Assembly: GCF_900187985.1 (NCBI RefSeq) | Contig: NZ_FZOA01000002.1 | Coordinates: forward strand, 127,805 to 191,804 | DNA: 64,000 nucleotides | Direction of reading: 5' to 3' | DNA from: Methylobacillus rhizosphaerae | GTDB taxonomy: Bacteria > Pseudomonadota > Gammaproteobacteria > Burkholderiales > Methylophilaceae | In this document: piece after piece, positions 18,544-27,786 of the stretch | Numbering within the stretch: position 1 is the first letter of the stretch | Layout: every line of letters begins with the position of its first letter | Translations under genes and position numbers: made by a program | Notes under the pieces: generated by a model | What the model was told of the DNA's origin: nothing | The model's database searches: none | What the model saw: only the letters and a program-made list of their open reading frames with translations

Positions 18544-20265
18544 ATGAGTTTACGTGTCAGGTTCAATCTGCTGATTACTACTTTGCTGCTGCTGTTGATG
18601 CTGGCAGTGGGGTATGTGGTGATCAAGGGCATGCGTATTTCCACGGAGGAGAGTGTGGAGGCGGCTACCCGAGTGACGGTGCAGTTGCTGGACACGGTGA
18701 TCATCAATTCGCGGCAGAATCCGGAGTGGGGCTATACGCATGATGTGATGCATACTTTCCTCAAGTCGCTCGGGCATGTGCGCAGCAGTGAGATTTTTCT
18801 TTATAACGCGCAGGGTGAGCTGATGTATCAATCGCCGCCATCCACTTACCGTGCAGGCGATTCGCCGCCACCTTTATGGTTTGCCCGCATGGTCGAGCCG
18901 GAGCCGGAGGTGGTGTCGCGCCGTATCCGGTTCGGGATGCTGGTTGTGTCTTCCGATGCTGCGGGAGCGATACGTGAGTCCTGGGCTTCATTCAAGAATC
19001 TACTCTGGATTGAGTTTGTATTTTTTGTGCTGCTGAATGCCTTGATTTACTGGATGCTGGGGCGCTGGCTCAAGCCTGCGGATGATATTCTGAAGGCAAT
19101 TTCTGCGGTGGAGCAGGGTAATCTGGATGTTCGCCTGCCGAAGTTCAATGTTCCGGAATTTTCACGTATTGCGCAGAATTTCAACCTGATGGGGGAGTCG
19201 CTGCGTGACCGTACGGAGGAGAATCGTCGGCTGGCATTGATCGTGCAGCAGGCCGCGGATGCCATCATGATCCATGATCCCAGTGGAAATATTTCCTTCT
19301 GGAACCCGGCAGCGCAGCGTATGTTTGGTTATGCGCCGGCAGATATCATTGGTCATTCCGCGAGTCTGTTGCTGCCGCCTGATCATGGGCATGAGCTTGA
19401 GTATAGCCAGGCTGCATTGGCGGCTGAAGGGAATATTGAGCATTATGATACGCAGCGGGTGGCGCGCGATGGCAAGTTGCTGGATGTGTCGCTTTCTGTA
19501 GCACCGTTGATGGACCCGAAAACCGGTGAGATTATCGGTGAGATTTGTAGTATGCGGGATATTACCGAGCGTAAGCTGGCTGAGGAAACTGCCCGCAAAT
19601 TGGAGGAAAACCGCCAGTTGACGCACTTGATCCAGCGTCATATCGAGGATGAGCGTCGCAGCCTGGCCCGCGAGCTGCATGATGAGCTGGGGCAATATGT
19701 GACGGCAATCAAGACGTTTGCGGTTGCCATTGCCAATAAAACCAGGAGTGAAATGCCAGCGATCGAGAGCAGCGCACAAACCATAGTCTCGGCAGCCAAT
19801 CATATCTATGACGGCATGCATAACATCATCCGTCATTTACGTCCCGGATCGCTGGATAACCTGGGCTTATCGGAAGCCTTGCGTGATTCCGTGGCTGACT
19901 GGCAGGCGCAGAATCCTCAGGTGAAGTTCAATCTTGAGTTGCATGGCAGGCTGGACCCGCTGGGGGAAAGTATCAATATCAATCTTTATCGTATTGTCCA
20001 GGAGTCGGTGACCAATGCCTTGCGTCATGCGCAGGCTGATCGCATTGATATCAGCCTGTCCCGGCATGAAAATGGTACGCTCACACTTTTGGTCAAGGAT
20101 AACGGGGTGGGCATGAATATGTGCAATGTGGATCAGAGCCGCCATTTCGGCTTATTGGGGATGCGGGAGCGCACCCAGGCCTTGTATGGCAGTTTCAGTG
20201 TTGATTCCCTGCCGGGCGAAGGGTCAACCATTCTGGTAACGGTGCCAGAGAGAGTGGCGCAATGA
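18544..20265 (+). CDS. NarX-type sensor histidine kinase
   Basis: A 573-residue inner-membrane kinase. Order: TM1 (about 9-29), a periplasmic sensing region of about 120 residues, TM2 (about 154-174), HAMP (175-228), PAS (about 230-345), a HisKA_3 dimerisation helix with the phosphoacceptor His379 in ARELHDELGQ, and a HATPase domain with Asn491 (NALRHA), DNGVGM at 519-524 and GLLGMRER at 536-543. It should phosphorylate the LuxR-type regulator encoded immediately downstream, with which it overlaps by 4 nt. The signal sensed is unknown; the periplasmic part has no nitrate-sensor P-box. Confidence 0.92.
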   Translation: MSLRVRFNLLITTLLLLLMLAVGYVVIKGMRISTEESVEAATRVTVQLLDTVIINSRQNPEWGYTHDVMHTFLKSLGHVRSSEIFLYNAQGELMYQSPPSTYRAGDSPPPLWFARMVEPEPEVVSRRIRFGMLVVSSDAAGAIRESWASFKNLLWIEFVFFVLLNALIYWMLGRWLKPADDILKAISAVEQGNLDVRLPKFNVPEFSRIAQNFNLMGESLRDRTEENRRLALIVQQAADAIMIHDPSGNISFWNPAAQRMFGYAPADIIGHSASLLLPPDHGHELEYSQAALAAEGNIEHYDTQRVARDGKLLDVSLSVAPLMDPKTGEIIGEICSMRDITERKLAEETARKLEENRQLTHLIQRHIEDERRSLARELHDELGQYVTAIKTFAVAIANKTRSEMPAIESSAQTIVSAANHIYDGMHNIIRHLRPGSLDNLGLSEALRDSVADWQAQNPQVKFNLELHGRLDPLGESININLYRIVQESVTNALRHAQADRIDISLSRHENGTLTLLVKDNGVGMNMCNVDQSRHFGLLGMRERTQALYGSFSVDSLPGEGSTILVTVPERVAQ

Positions 20266-20903
20266 GTACAACAATCCGGGTCATGCTGGTGGATGATCAT
20301 GCTGTGGTACGCATGGGTTTCAAACTGCTGCTGGAGTCTGACCAGGCCATCCAGGTGATTGCCGAGGCCGAGAGCGGCGAGCAGGGCATCAAGTTATACC
20401 AGGAGCACAAACCGGATGTCGTGGTGATGGATATCACCATGCCAGGCATCGGGGGACTGGAGGCGATTGACCGTATACGAGCCAAGGATGAGCATGCCCG
20501 CATTCTGGTGCTGTCTGCACATGAGGATTCCGTGCACCCCAAACGCGTGTTGAACGCGGGTGCCATGGGTTACCTGACCAAGCGCAGTGCTGCCGAAGAG
20601 CTGATCAAGGCTATTCATACAGTGGCAGCTGGCAAGATGTACCTGGAAGCCAATGTGGCGCAGCAGATGGCGATACAACAAATTTCCGGTCAGCAGAATC
20701 CGGTGGATATACTGTCTGACCGTGAGTTTGAGGTCTTCATGGCACTTGCTAAGGGCAAAACCACTAATGAAATTGCCGACACCTTATCTTTGTCGCCGCG
20801 GACAGTCGGTACGCATCTCTATAACATCAAGCAGAAACTCAATGCCAGCAATTCAGCGGAAATTGTCTTGATTGCCATGCGTTCTGGCTTGATTGATCCT
20901 TGA
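20262..20903 (+). CDS. LuxR/FixJ-type response regulator (NarL family)
   Basis: 213 residues: an N-terminal receiver with acidic pair Asp11-Asp12, phosphoacceptor Asp57 (VVVMDITMPG) and the switch Lys in YLTKRS, then a LuxR-type helix-turn-helix (LSDREFEVFMALAKG to LSLSPRTVGTHLYNI). It is translationally coupled to the kinase gene. The stop codon directly abuts the stop codon of the convergent EamA gene, leaving no intergenic base. Target genes cannot be inferred. Confidence 0.93.
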   Translation: MSTTIRVMLVDDHAVVRMGFKLLLESDQAIQVIAEAESGEQGIKLYQEHKPDVVVMDITMPGIGGLEAIDRIRAKDEHARILVLSAHEDSVHPKRVLNAGAMGYLTKRSAAEELIKAIHTVAAGKMYLEANVAQQMAIQQISGQQNPVDILSDREFEVFMALAKGKTTNEIADTLSLSPRTVGTHLYNIKQKLNASNSAEIVLIAMRSGLIDP

Positions 20904-21761
20904 TCATGTTTTCTTAGGTCTGGAGCGGACGCTGATGATGCCGCTGAGGATGATGAGGGCTACTGCCAGCCAGCGGTCAGGTGACAGCATTTCTCCCCAG
21001 ATCAGGATGCCGAACAAACTAGCCAGCAGTACTGTGGTATAGGCCAGGCTACCGACGACCAGTGGATTACCAGTGCGATAGGCACGGGTCATGGCAAGTT
21101 GGGCGATGGTGGATGCAGCCCCTATGCCAAGCAGCAAAGGAATGTCCTGCCAATTCAGGGCGGTGGAATGGTAGAACAGCATCCAGAGTCCACTGCCAAC
21201 GGTGCAGACCAGGGTAAAGTAAAACACAGTGCGCCAATCTGGCTCTCCCGCGCGCCCAAGTTGGGTCACATGTACGTAAACAACACCTGCCATCGCTCCG
21301 GAAAGCAGGCCGATGGTGCCAGCAATCAATTCTTCTATATGCAGGCTGGGTTTCAGTAGCAGGGCGACGCCAATAAAGCCGATGATGACGGCAAGAATGA
21401 GTGATTTTCGCGGTTTTTCATGCAGCATGAACGGAATGGCCATGGCAAGGAATAGTGGCGAGGTGTAATTAAGCGTGATGGCAGTAGCCAGTGGTAACTC
21501 ACTGATGGAAAAGAAAAAGCAGAGCAGTGAGATGAAGCCTAGAATGGCGCGCTTCATGTGCGTGCGGATCAAGGGGGTTTTCAGCGTGACCTTGTAATAC
21601 CGTGTCATGATGGTGATGAACACCAGGCCGAACAGTGAGCGGTAAAACACCAGTTCAGCGCTGCCGAATTTTTCGGCGCCCAGCTTGACCAGTACGCCCA
21701 TGATGGCAAAGAAAAAGGCAGCAACCAGCATCCACAGGCTGCCGAGTCTGGGTAGATTCAA
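20904..21761 (-). CDS. EamA/DMT-superfamily transporter
   Basis: A 285-residue inner-membrane protein with ten predicted helices arranged as two EamA repeats, the usual length for the family. Recognisable parts are an N-terminal AFFFAIMGVLVKLG helix, FYRSLFGLVF after TM2, and a repeat-2 region ending in LFGILIWGEML SP-type motif. Family members export amino acids or metabolites; the substrate is not readable. Monocistronic, 71 bp downstream of the Rieske gene. Confidence 0.87.
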   Translation of the reverse strand: MNLPRLGSLWMLVAAFFFAIMGVLVKLGAEKFGSAELVFYRSLFGLVFITIMTRYYKVTLKTPLIRTHMKRAILGFISLLCFFFSISELPLATAITLNYTSPLFLAMAIPFMLHEKPRKSLILAVIIGFIGVALLLKPSLHIEELIAGTIGLLSGAMAGVVYVHVTQLGRAGEPDWRTVFYFTLVCTVGSGLWMLFYHSTALNWQDIPLLLGIGAASTIAQLAMTRAYRTGNPLVVGSLAYTTVLLASLFGILIWGEMLSPDRWLAVALIILSGIISVRSRPKKT

Positions 21762-21802
21762 GATGATTCTTTCTGACTGCGTGAGCAGTCCAGGGTGATC
21801 AG

Positions 21803-21827
21803 GCAGGCGGCCAACAGGGCGGCCTGC
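21803..21827. terminator. Weak terminator-like hairpin
   Basis: GCAGGC/GCCTGC arms with one internal mismatch and an inner GCC/GGC stem, between the Rieske gene stop and the EamA gene start. No T-tract. Confidence 0.35.
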
Positions 21828-21832
21828 TATGT

Positions 21833-22957
21833 TTATTTGTCCAGGTGCGGGTCAAGTTGCCTGCGCAACCAGGCGTGAAAATGTTGCATTCCGGTTTCCA
21901 TTGGGTGCTGGTAGGGGCCGCGCTCATCCAGCCCTTGCGCCGCCAGTGCGACACGGCCATCGTGCATGCGCTGGCAGATTTCCATGTCTTCTACTGCTGT
22001 TTCCGTATACGCAGCCTGTTGCGCAGCAACAAACTCCTCTTCGAACAGAGCAATGTCTTCAGGATAGTAAAATTCCACGACATTGGTGCAAGAGGAGGGA
22101 CCTCTTGGAATGATGTGGGAAACTACCAGGGTGTTTGGGTACCATTCAATCATGAGGAATGGGTAGTAGACCATCCAGATAGCGCCATGCCTGGGAGGCT
22201 GCTTGTTGTAGCGCAGCACTTCGCTCTGCCAATGATCATAGATGCGTGAGCCGGATTTCTCCAGCGCCTTGTGCACGCCGACAGTTTGCACGCTGTACCA
22301 ATCGCCAAATTCCCAGTTCAGGTCATCACAATCCACGAAGTTGCCCAGGCCAGGATGGAACGGGCCGACATGGTAATCCTCCAGGTAGACTTCAATAAAA
22401 GTCTTCCAGTTGAAGTTGTACTCATCCACTATGACACGGTTGAGCTTGTAGCCCGTGAAGTCAAAACTCTGTTTGCACCCCAGTTTGTTGAGGTCTTGCG
22501 CAATGTCGCGCTTGCCGTCGAATAGCAAGCCCTGCCAGTTTTTCAGGCTGACCTTGTTCAGGTGAAGGCAGGGGTTTTCCTTAAAATGAGGAGCGCCCAG
22601 CAGTGTGCCTTGCGTATCGTAAGTCCAGCGATGCAGGGGGCAGATGATATTTTTTGTCTTACCACTGCCCTTGAGCATCAAGGCCTGTCTGTGGCGGCAG
22701 ACATTGCTGATCAGTTCAATGCCGTTTTCATTGCGGATCAATGCCTTGGCGTTGTTCATCCATTCCAGAGCGTGATAGCTACCAATCTCGGGCACCATGA
22801 GTTCATGCCCAAGGTACTGTGGCGCATGGGCGAGCAAGTGTTGTTGTTCCAGTGCGTAAATAGCCGGGTCCACATACCAGGAGACCGGCAACTGGGTACT
22901 GAATTGCGGATCGTGGCCCTGGGTGGGCAGTGTGGTAACGGATGCAAGTGATACCAT
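21833..22957 (-). CDS. Rieske [2Fe-2S] non-heme iron oxygenase, alpha subunit type
   Basis: A 374-residue ring-hydroxylating-oxygenase-like protein. The Rieske cluster ligands are Cys87 and His89 (NVCRHRQAL) and Cys106 and His109 (CPLHRWTYD). The catalytic domain has the mononuclear-iron bridge and ligands in YLEDYHVGPFHPGLGNF near residues 193-209 (Asp, His, His). Such enzymes take electrons from a ferredoxin or reductase, but none is encoded next door, so it must use a remote partner. Substrates in the family range from aromatics to choline- or carnitine-like amines; none can be assigned. A TATAGA box only about 15 bp upstream of the ATG implies a very short leader. Confidence 0.88.
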   Translation of the reverse strand: MVSLASVTTLPTQGHDPQFSTQLPVSWYVDPAIYALEQQHLLAHAPQYLGHELMVPEIGSYHALEWMNNAKALIRNENGIELISNVCRHRQALMLKGSGKTKNIICPLHRWTYDTQGTLLGAPHFKENPCLHLNKVSLKNWQGLLFDGKRDIAQDLNKLGCKQSFDFTGYKLNRVIVDEYNFNWKTFIEVYLEDYHVGPFHPGLGNFVDCDDLNWEFGDWYSVQTVGVHKALEKSGSRIYDHWQSEVLRYNKQPPRHGAIWMVYYPFLMIEWYPNTLVVSHIIPRGPSSCTNVVEFYYPEDIALFEEEFVAAQQAAYTETAVEDMEICQRMHDGRVALAAQGLDERGPYQHPMETGMQHFHAWLRRQLDPHLDK

Positions 22958-23100
22958 AGTGAATGGACAGTTCTATAAAACAAAACACTAAAATTCAAGC
23001 CAACATTGGATTTTGCCCTAAAGTCATTTTTTTTAAAACCTGTTGTGATAGCTTGAGGAGTAATCCGGCAGATTTACTACCTATAAAATGAATTGGATTC

Positions 23101-23129
23101 TTGCTTAAAATCAGGAATTGCGCTACTCT
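23101..23129 (+). promoter_or_regulatory. Candidate sigma-70 promoter upstream of argD
   Basis: TTGCTT (23101-23106), 17-bp spacer, TACTCT (23124-23129). It would start transcription near 23136, about 270 nt upstream of argD. Confidence 0.4.
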
Positions 23130-23135
23130 CGAGGC

Positions 23136-23360
23136 CTTGATGTGCAAGGGTTTTTCGTGACTTGAAATTGTCACGGGCTTGTCAAGATATGCCAAGCGAG
23201 AGCCCGGAATGAAAAGGGATGACTTCAGTGAAGACCGTGATGCGACAAGTAACAACCGGATTAGCCGTGACAGCAGTAGTTCGACTGCTGAAAAAGCGTG
23301 CGCGCGTTCGTTGAAATCGCCGGAATGTACTGTTGACGGCGGCTGGTGCCGCCGTTTTTG
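23136..23360 (+). ncRNA. Structured argD leader or small RNA candidate
   Basis: The predicted transcript from the promoter at 23101-23129 contains hairpins CGTGAC/GTCACG (23156-23161 with 23170-23175), a small CTTC/GAAG hairpin near 23223-23233, CAGCAGT/ACTGCTG (23271-23277 with 23284-23290) and ends in a terminator at 23336-23360. It matches no RNA family I recognise (not 6S, 4.5S, tmRNA or RNase P). It may be a 225-nt sRNA or an attenuating leader for the arg genes. Confidence 0.35.
23336..23360 (+). terminator. Rho-independent terminator 44 bp before argD
   Basis: Stem ACGGCGGC/GCCGCCGT (23336-23343 and 23348-23355), 4-nt loop, then TTTTTG. Its place inside the argD leader suggests it ends an upstream RNA or attenuates argD. 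Confidence 0.7.
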
Positions 23361-23403
23361 TTTCCAAGCTTTAAAACTGACCTAACTTTGAGGCACTTAC
23401 TCA

Positions 23404-24582
23404 ATGTCCGAACATTTAATGAATACCTATGCCCGCCAGCCGGTTACCTTTGCCAAGGGAGAGGGTGCATGGCTCTGGGATACCGAAGGTAAGCGCTACC
23501 TTGATGCACTTGCCGGTATTGCCGTCAACGGGCTGGGGCATGCACATCCTGCTCTGGTGGCTGCCATCAGTGAGCAGGCTGGGCGCCTGATCCATGTTTC
23601 CAATGCCTACGGGATTGCTGAGCAAGCCCGCCTGGCAGACAAGTTGTGCGAAATTTCCGGAATGGACAAGGTGTTTGTCTGTAATTCCGGCTGTGAAGCC
23701 AACGAAGCTGCCATCAAACTGGCACGCCTGTATGGGCATAACAAGGGAGTGGAAAACCCCGCTATTATTGTCATGGAGCGCGCGTTTCATGGTCGTACCC
23801 TGGCGACGCTTTCTGCAACAGGGAATCGCAAGGCCCAAGCCGGTTTTGAACCGCTGGTCAGCGGGTTTATCCGTGTTCCATTTGATGACTTGGATGCTGT
23901 GCGGCAGGTGGCGGCCAGCAATCCTAACGTGGTCGCTATCCTGCTTGAGCCTATCCAGGGCGAGGGTGGTATTAATATGCCTCAGGATAGCAAGGCTTAT
24001 TTCCAGGGCCTGCGCGATATCTGTGACGAACACGGCTGGTTGTTGATGCTGGATGAAGTGCAAAGCGGTATTGCGCGTACCGGTACCTGGTTTGCTTTCC
24101 AGCACACTGATGTCATGCCGGATGTCATGAGTCTGGCCAAGGGCCTGGGTTCAGGTGTGCCTATTGGCGCCTGCCTGGCACGTGGTGCTGCGGCTGAGGT
24201 ATTTACCTACGGCAAGCACGGCTCGACGTTTGGCGGCAATCCACTGGCATCCGCAGCCGGGCTGGCGACACTCAATATCATCGAGCAGGAAGGTTTGCTT
24301 GCACATTCTGAAAAGCTGGGTAACTGGCTACGCGATGCTTTTGCCGAGCAGTTAAAGGATGTGACAGGGGTCGTGACAGTGCGCAATGCCGGTTTGATGC
24401 TGGGCATAGAGCTTGATCGCCCTTGCGGCGAACTGGTCGGGCAGGCGCTGCAGGCAGGTTTGCTGATCAATGTCACGGCAGACAAGGTGGTGCGTTTGTT
24501 ACCGCCACTGATCATGAGCGAGCAGGAAGCGGAACAGCTGGTTGCTATCCTGACACCGTTAATCAAGAGGTTCCTGGCGTAA
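23404..24582 (+). CDS. argD: Acetylornithine aminotransferase
   Basis: A 392-residue class III PLP aminotransferase, normal length. It converts N-acetylglutamate semialdehyde to N-acetylornithine with glutamate and usually also serves the lysine pathway (succinyl-DAP). Seen: VCNSGCEANEAAIKLAR at 92-108, the PLP-ring Asp217 in LMLDEVQ, and the Schiff-base Lys246 in LAKGLGSG. First gene of argD-argF-argG with only 19 bp to argF. GAGG 10 nt before the ATG is the ribosome site; Met6 is an alternative start. Confidence 0.96.
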   Translation: MSEHLMNTYARQPVTFAKGEGAWLWDTEGKRYLDALAGIAVNGLGHAHPALVAAISEQAGRLIHVSNAYGIAEQARLADKLCEISGMDKVFVCNSGCEANEAAIKLARLYGHNKGVENPAIIVMERAFHGRTLATLSATGNRKAQAGFEPLVSGFIRVPFDDLDAVRQVAASNPNVVAILLEPIQGEGGINMPQDSKAYFQGLRDICDEHGWLLMLDEVQSGIARTGTWFAFQHTDVMPDVMSLAKGLGSGVPIGACLARGAAAEVFTYGKHGSTFGGNPLASAAGLATLNIIEQEGLLAHSEKLGNWLRDAFAEQLKDVTGVVTVRNAGLMLGIELDRPCGELVGQALQAGLLINVTADKVVRLLPPLIMSEQEAEQLVAILTPLIKRFLA

Positions 24583-24601
24583 CCCGCCCGGATAAAATGC
24601 T

Positions 24602-25522
24602 ATGGCAATTAAACATTTCTTGCAGTTGAATGATCTTACCGGAGACGAACTGGCGCATATTTTCGAGCGCACCCGCTGGATCAAGGAGCAATTCAAGGCA
24701 TATCAACAGTACTGGCCATTGAGTGACCGCACATTGGTCATGATTTTTGAGAAGGCCAGCACGCGCACCCGTCTTTCTTTTGAGGCCGGCATGCAGCAAC
24801 TGGGTGGCTCTGCGATCTATCTGAATACGCGGGATTCGCAACTTGGGCGAGGTGAACCAGTGGAGGATGCTGCCCAGGTGATTTCCCGCATGAGCGATAT
24901 TGTCATGATCCGTACCTTCGAGCAGGAGATCATCGAGCGTTTTGCGGCAAATTCACGCGTGCCGGTGATCAATGGCTTGACCAATGAATATCACCCTTGC
25001 CAGATTCTTGCTGATATTTATACGTTTATTGAGCATCGTGGCTCCATCAAGGGTAAAACCGTGGCCTGGATCGGTGATTCCAATAATGTGTGCAACACCT
25101 GGCTACAGGCAGCTGAAGTATTTGATTTCAATGTGCATGTCTCCACTCCGCCGGGGTACGAGGTCGAACCTGAGCGCGCAAACCTGTACGGCACCGATCA
25201 TTACGAGGAGTTCGAGGACCCTATGGAGGCCGCACGTGGTGCGGATCTCGTGACGACGGATGTATGGACATCCATGGGCTTTGAAGCTGAAAACGAAGAG
25301 CGTCGCCGCGACTTCCAGGATTGGCAGGTGGATGCGGACATGATGCGGATTGCGGGCAAAGACTCCCTGTTCATGCATTGCCTGCCCGCACATCGTGGTG
25401 AAGAAGTATCGGCCGAGGTGATCGATGGCCCGCAATCCGTCGTATGGGATGAAGCCGAGAACAGGTTGCATACGCAGAAGGCGTTGATGGAATATTTGTT
25501 GTTGGGCAAGGTGCAGGCTTAA
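24602..25522 (+). CDS. argF: Ornithine carbamoyltransferase
   Basis: A 306-residue anabolic OTCase that forms citrulline from ornithine and carbamoyl phosphate. The carbamoyl-phosphate loop STRTR is at 53-57, followed by [10 protein letters not shown] and the second half HPCQILAD; the ornithine-site motif [10 protein letters not shown] lies near residue 257. Located between argD and argG, all closely spaced, so this is an arginine operon. Confidence 0.97.
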   Translation: MAIKHFLQLNDLTGDELAHIFERTRWIKEQFKAYQQYWPLSDRTLVMIFEKASTRTRLSFEAGMQQLGGSAIYLNTRDSQLGRGEPVEDAAQVISRMSDIVMIRTFEQEIIERFAANSRVPVINGLTNEYHPCQILADIYTFIEHRGSIKGKTVAWIGDSNNVCNTWLQAAEVFDFNVHVSTPPGYEVEPERANLYGTDHYEEFEDPMEAARGADLVTTDVWTSMGFEAENEERRRDFQDWQVDADMMRIAGKDSLFMHCLPAHRGEEVSAEVIDGPQSVVWDEAENRLHTQKALMEYLLLGKVQA

Positions 25523-25560
25523 CCTGTCAAACTGGATTTAATCGAGAAAGAAATAGTGAC

Positions 25561-26781
25561 ATGAGTGATGTGAAGAAAGTCGTACTGGCTTATTCCGGCG
25601 GACTGGATACTTCCGTGATCCTGAAATGGCTGCAGGACGTATACCAATGCGAAGTGGTGACGTTTACTGCGGATATCGGGCAGGGTGAGGAGCTGGAGCC
25701 TGCGCGTGAAAAGGCCAAGAAGTTTGGCGTCAAGGAAATCTATATCGACGATCTGCGCGAAGAGTTTGTGCGTGATTTCGTCTTCCCGATGTTCCGCGCC
25801 AATACAGTATATGAAGGTGAATACCTGCTTGGCACCTCGATTGCCCGTCCGTTGATTGCCAAGCGCTTGATCGAGATTGCCAATGAAACCAATGCGGATG
25901 CGATTTCGCATGGCGCCACAGGTAAGGGTAATGACCAGGTGCGTTTTGAACTGGGGGCTTATGCACTCAATTCGAATATCAAGATCATTGCGCCATGGCG
26001 TGAGTGGGACCTGCTGAGCCGGGAAAAACTGCTGGCCTACGCCGAGAAGAACGGTATTCCTGTCGAGATGAAGCACAAGCAGGGTGGAAGTCCGTACAGT
26101 ATGGATGCCAACCTGTTGCATATTTCCTACGAAGGCCGTCACCTGGAAAACCCGGCGGCAGAAGCCGAAGAAGACATGTGGCGCTGGACAGTATCTCCTG
26201 AGCGTGCACCGGACGAAGCGGAATACCTGGAGATTGAATATCGCCATGGAGACCCCATTTCATTAAATGGGAAGACATTGAAGCCACATGAAATTCTTGC
26301 TGAATTGAACCGGCTGGGTGGCAAACATGGCATCGGTCGTCTTGATCTGGTGGAAAACCGCTATGTCGGCATGAAGTCCCGCGGTTGTTATGAAACACCG
26401 GGTGGCACGATCCTGCTCAAGGCACACCGTGCGATTGAATCCATCACCCTGGACCGTGAAGTGGCGCATTTGAAAGATGACTTGATGCCGCGTTATGCCA
26501 GTATGATTTACAACGGCTACTGGTGGAGTCCGGAGCGCGTGACCTTGCAGACGTTGATTGACCAGACTCAACAGACCGTCAATGGCTGGGTCAGGCTCAA
26601 ACTGTACAAGGGTAATGTGATCGTGACAGGCCGTGATTCCAAGACTGATTCATTGTTTGACCCGACCATTGCAACGTTTGAGGATGATGCGGGTGCGTAT
26701 GATCATCGGGATGCAGGTGGTTTCATCAAGCTGAACGCCTTGCGGATGCGGATTGCAGCCAATTTGCGTAACAAGAAATAA
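25561..26781 (+). CDS. argG: Argininosuccinate synthase
   Basis: A 406-residue type I argininosuccinate synthetase (citrulline + aspartate + ATP). The ATP-pyrophosphatase P-loop AYSGGLDTS is at 10-18, and the conserved [15 protein letters not shown] segment near 114-128 binds citrulline and aspartate. Third gene of the arginine operon. argH, which finishes arginine, is not in the window. Confidence 0.97.
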   Translation: MSDVKKVVLAYSGGLDTSVILKWLQDVYQCEVVTFTADIGQGEELEPAREKAKKFGVKEIYIDDLREEFVRDFVFPMFRANTVYEGEYLLGTSIARPLIAKRLIEIANETNADAISHGATGKGNDQVRFELGAYALNSNIKIIAPWREWDLLSREKLLAYAEKNGIPVEMKHKQGGSPYSMDANLLHISYEGRHLENPAAEAEEDMWRWTVSPERAPDEAEYLEIEYRHGDPISLNGKTLKPHEILAELNRLGGKHGIGRLDLVENRYVGMKSRGCYETPGGTILLKAHRAIESITLDREVAHLKDDLMPRYASMIYNGYWWSPERVTLQTLIDQTQQTVNGWVRLKLYKGNVIVTGRDSKTDSLFDPTIATFEDDAGAYDHRDAGGFIKLNALRMRIAANLRNKK

Positions 26782-26800
26782 AACACGGAGGAAGAACATC

Positions 26801-27112
26801 ATGGCACAGTTTGATAATGTAAGCGTCAAGAAAAAGGCAAACGTATATTTTGATGGCAAGTGTGTGAGCCATACCGTGATGTTCCAGAATGGCACACGGG
26901 CCACTGTCGGCGTGATTTTTCCCGGTATCTTGACTTTCAATACCGGTTCTCCTGAGTTGATGGAAATCAATAGCGGGGTCTGTAAGGTGCGCCTGAGTGG
27001 CGAGACCGAATGGAAAACTTATGCTGCAGGTGAAAAGTTCACTGTGCCTGGCAACTCCAGCTTCGATATTGAGGTGGTGGAAACCCTGGATTACGTTTGT
27101 CACTTTGAATAA
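26801..27112 (+). CDS. ppnP: Pyrimidine/purine nucleoside phosphorylase (PpnP)
   Basis: A 103-residue single-domain cupin of the DUF1255/PpnP (YaiE) family, which phosphorolyses several nucleosides in E. coli. It starts [17 protein letters not shown], has the [13 protein letters not shown] core and ends near DYVCHFE. ATG 26801 is fixed by GGAGGAA 8 nt before it. It begins 19 bp after argG, so it is probably cotranscribed with the arginine genes, an association with no obvious pathway logic. Confidence 0.92.
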   Translation: MAQFDNVSVKKKANVYFDGKCVSHTVMFQNGTRATVGVIFPGILTFNTGSPELMEINSGVCKVRLSGETEWKTYAAGEKFTVPGNSSFDIEVVETLDYVCHFE

Positions 27113-27231
27113 TGACCGCTGCGCTTAGTGTCACGTCATCTGGATGGCATGGCATTAAGCAAGTGGTACTGGCCTACCAGGATAGCTCCGTTTGGCAGGA
27201 CAGGAACTGGTTTTGATGAGGATGGATAAAA

Positions 27232-27726
27232 ATGCCTTCATTTGATATTTCTTCTGAAGTGGACATGGTGTCTTTGAAAAATGCCATTGATGTGGCGGGC
27301 CGTACCATAGGCAACCGCTATGATTTCAAGGGTACCAGCGCGGGTGTGGAGCTGAACGAGAAGGATCAGCTGATCACCCTGAGTGGAGATTCTGATTTCC
27401 AGCTGGACCAGATCAAGGCCATTCTGCTGCCAGCCATGGAGAAGAAAGAGGCTGACAGTTCCAAGCGGCTGGATCACCAGGATGTGCAGAAGGTGTCTGG
27501 CAACAAGGTCAAGCAGGTCCTGAAAATCAAGGCAGGCATTGATGCGGAACTAGCCAAGAAGATCGTCAAGCTGCTCAAGGATAGCGGCCTCAAGGTGCAG
27601 GCCAGCATCCAGGGTGACGAGGTGCGTGTGACCGGCGCCAAGCGTGATGTGCTGCAGGATGCCATCGCCCAGGTCAGGAAATCGATTACGGATTTTCCGT
27701 TGCAGTTTGGTAATTTTCGCGATTAA
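27232..27726 (+). CDS. yajQ: YajQ-family c-di-GMP/nucleotide-binding protein
   Basis: A 164-residue protein of the YajQ family (two ferredoxin-like folds), with N-terminus MPSFDISSEVDMVSLKNA and the core NRYDFKGTSA. Homologues bind cyclic di-GMP or nucleic acid and influence transcription. Its 119-bp upstream gap suggests its own promoter or read-through from ppnP. A c-di-GMP synthase gene lies 25 kb away, without evident link. Confidence 0.93.
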   Translation: MPSFDISSEVDMVSLKNAIDVAGRTIGNRYDFKGTSAGVELNEKDQLITLSGDSDFQLDQIKAILLPAMEKKEADSSKRLDHQDVQKVSGNKVKQVLKIKAGIDAELAKKIVKLLKDSGLKVQASIQGDEVRVTGAKRDVLQDAIAQVRKSITDFPLQFGNFRD

Positions 27727-27786
27727 ACCGTCACTGGTGTATTTAATGCCAGGATAGTTAAGCAATATTTGTTTCAGAAAGATCGT

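Larger units (their letters stand above)
22958..23403. other. 446-bp intergenic region
   Basis: No credible coding sequence in any frame. The left part should hold the Rieske gene promoter (minus strand); the right part holds a predicted plus-strand promoter, several stable hairpins and a terminator just before argD (listed separately). Confidence 0.7.

Noticed and set aside
22995-23255. 86-codon minus-strand frame in the argD/Rieske gap
   Set aside because: No ribosome site, no domain, and it conflicts with the structured RNA candidate.
27112-27216. 34-codon frame starting at the ppnP stop
   Set aside because: TAATG overlap is suggestive, but there is no recognisable sequence, no conservation evidence and a poor composition.
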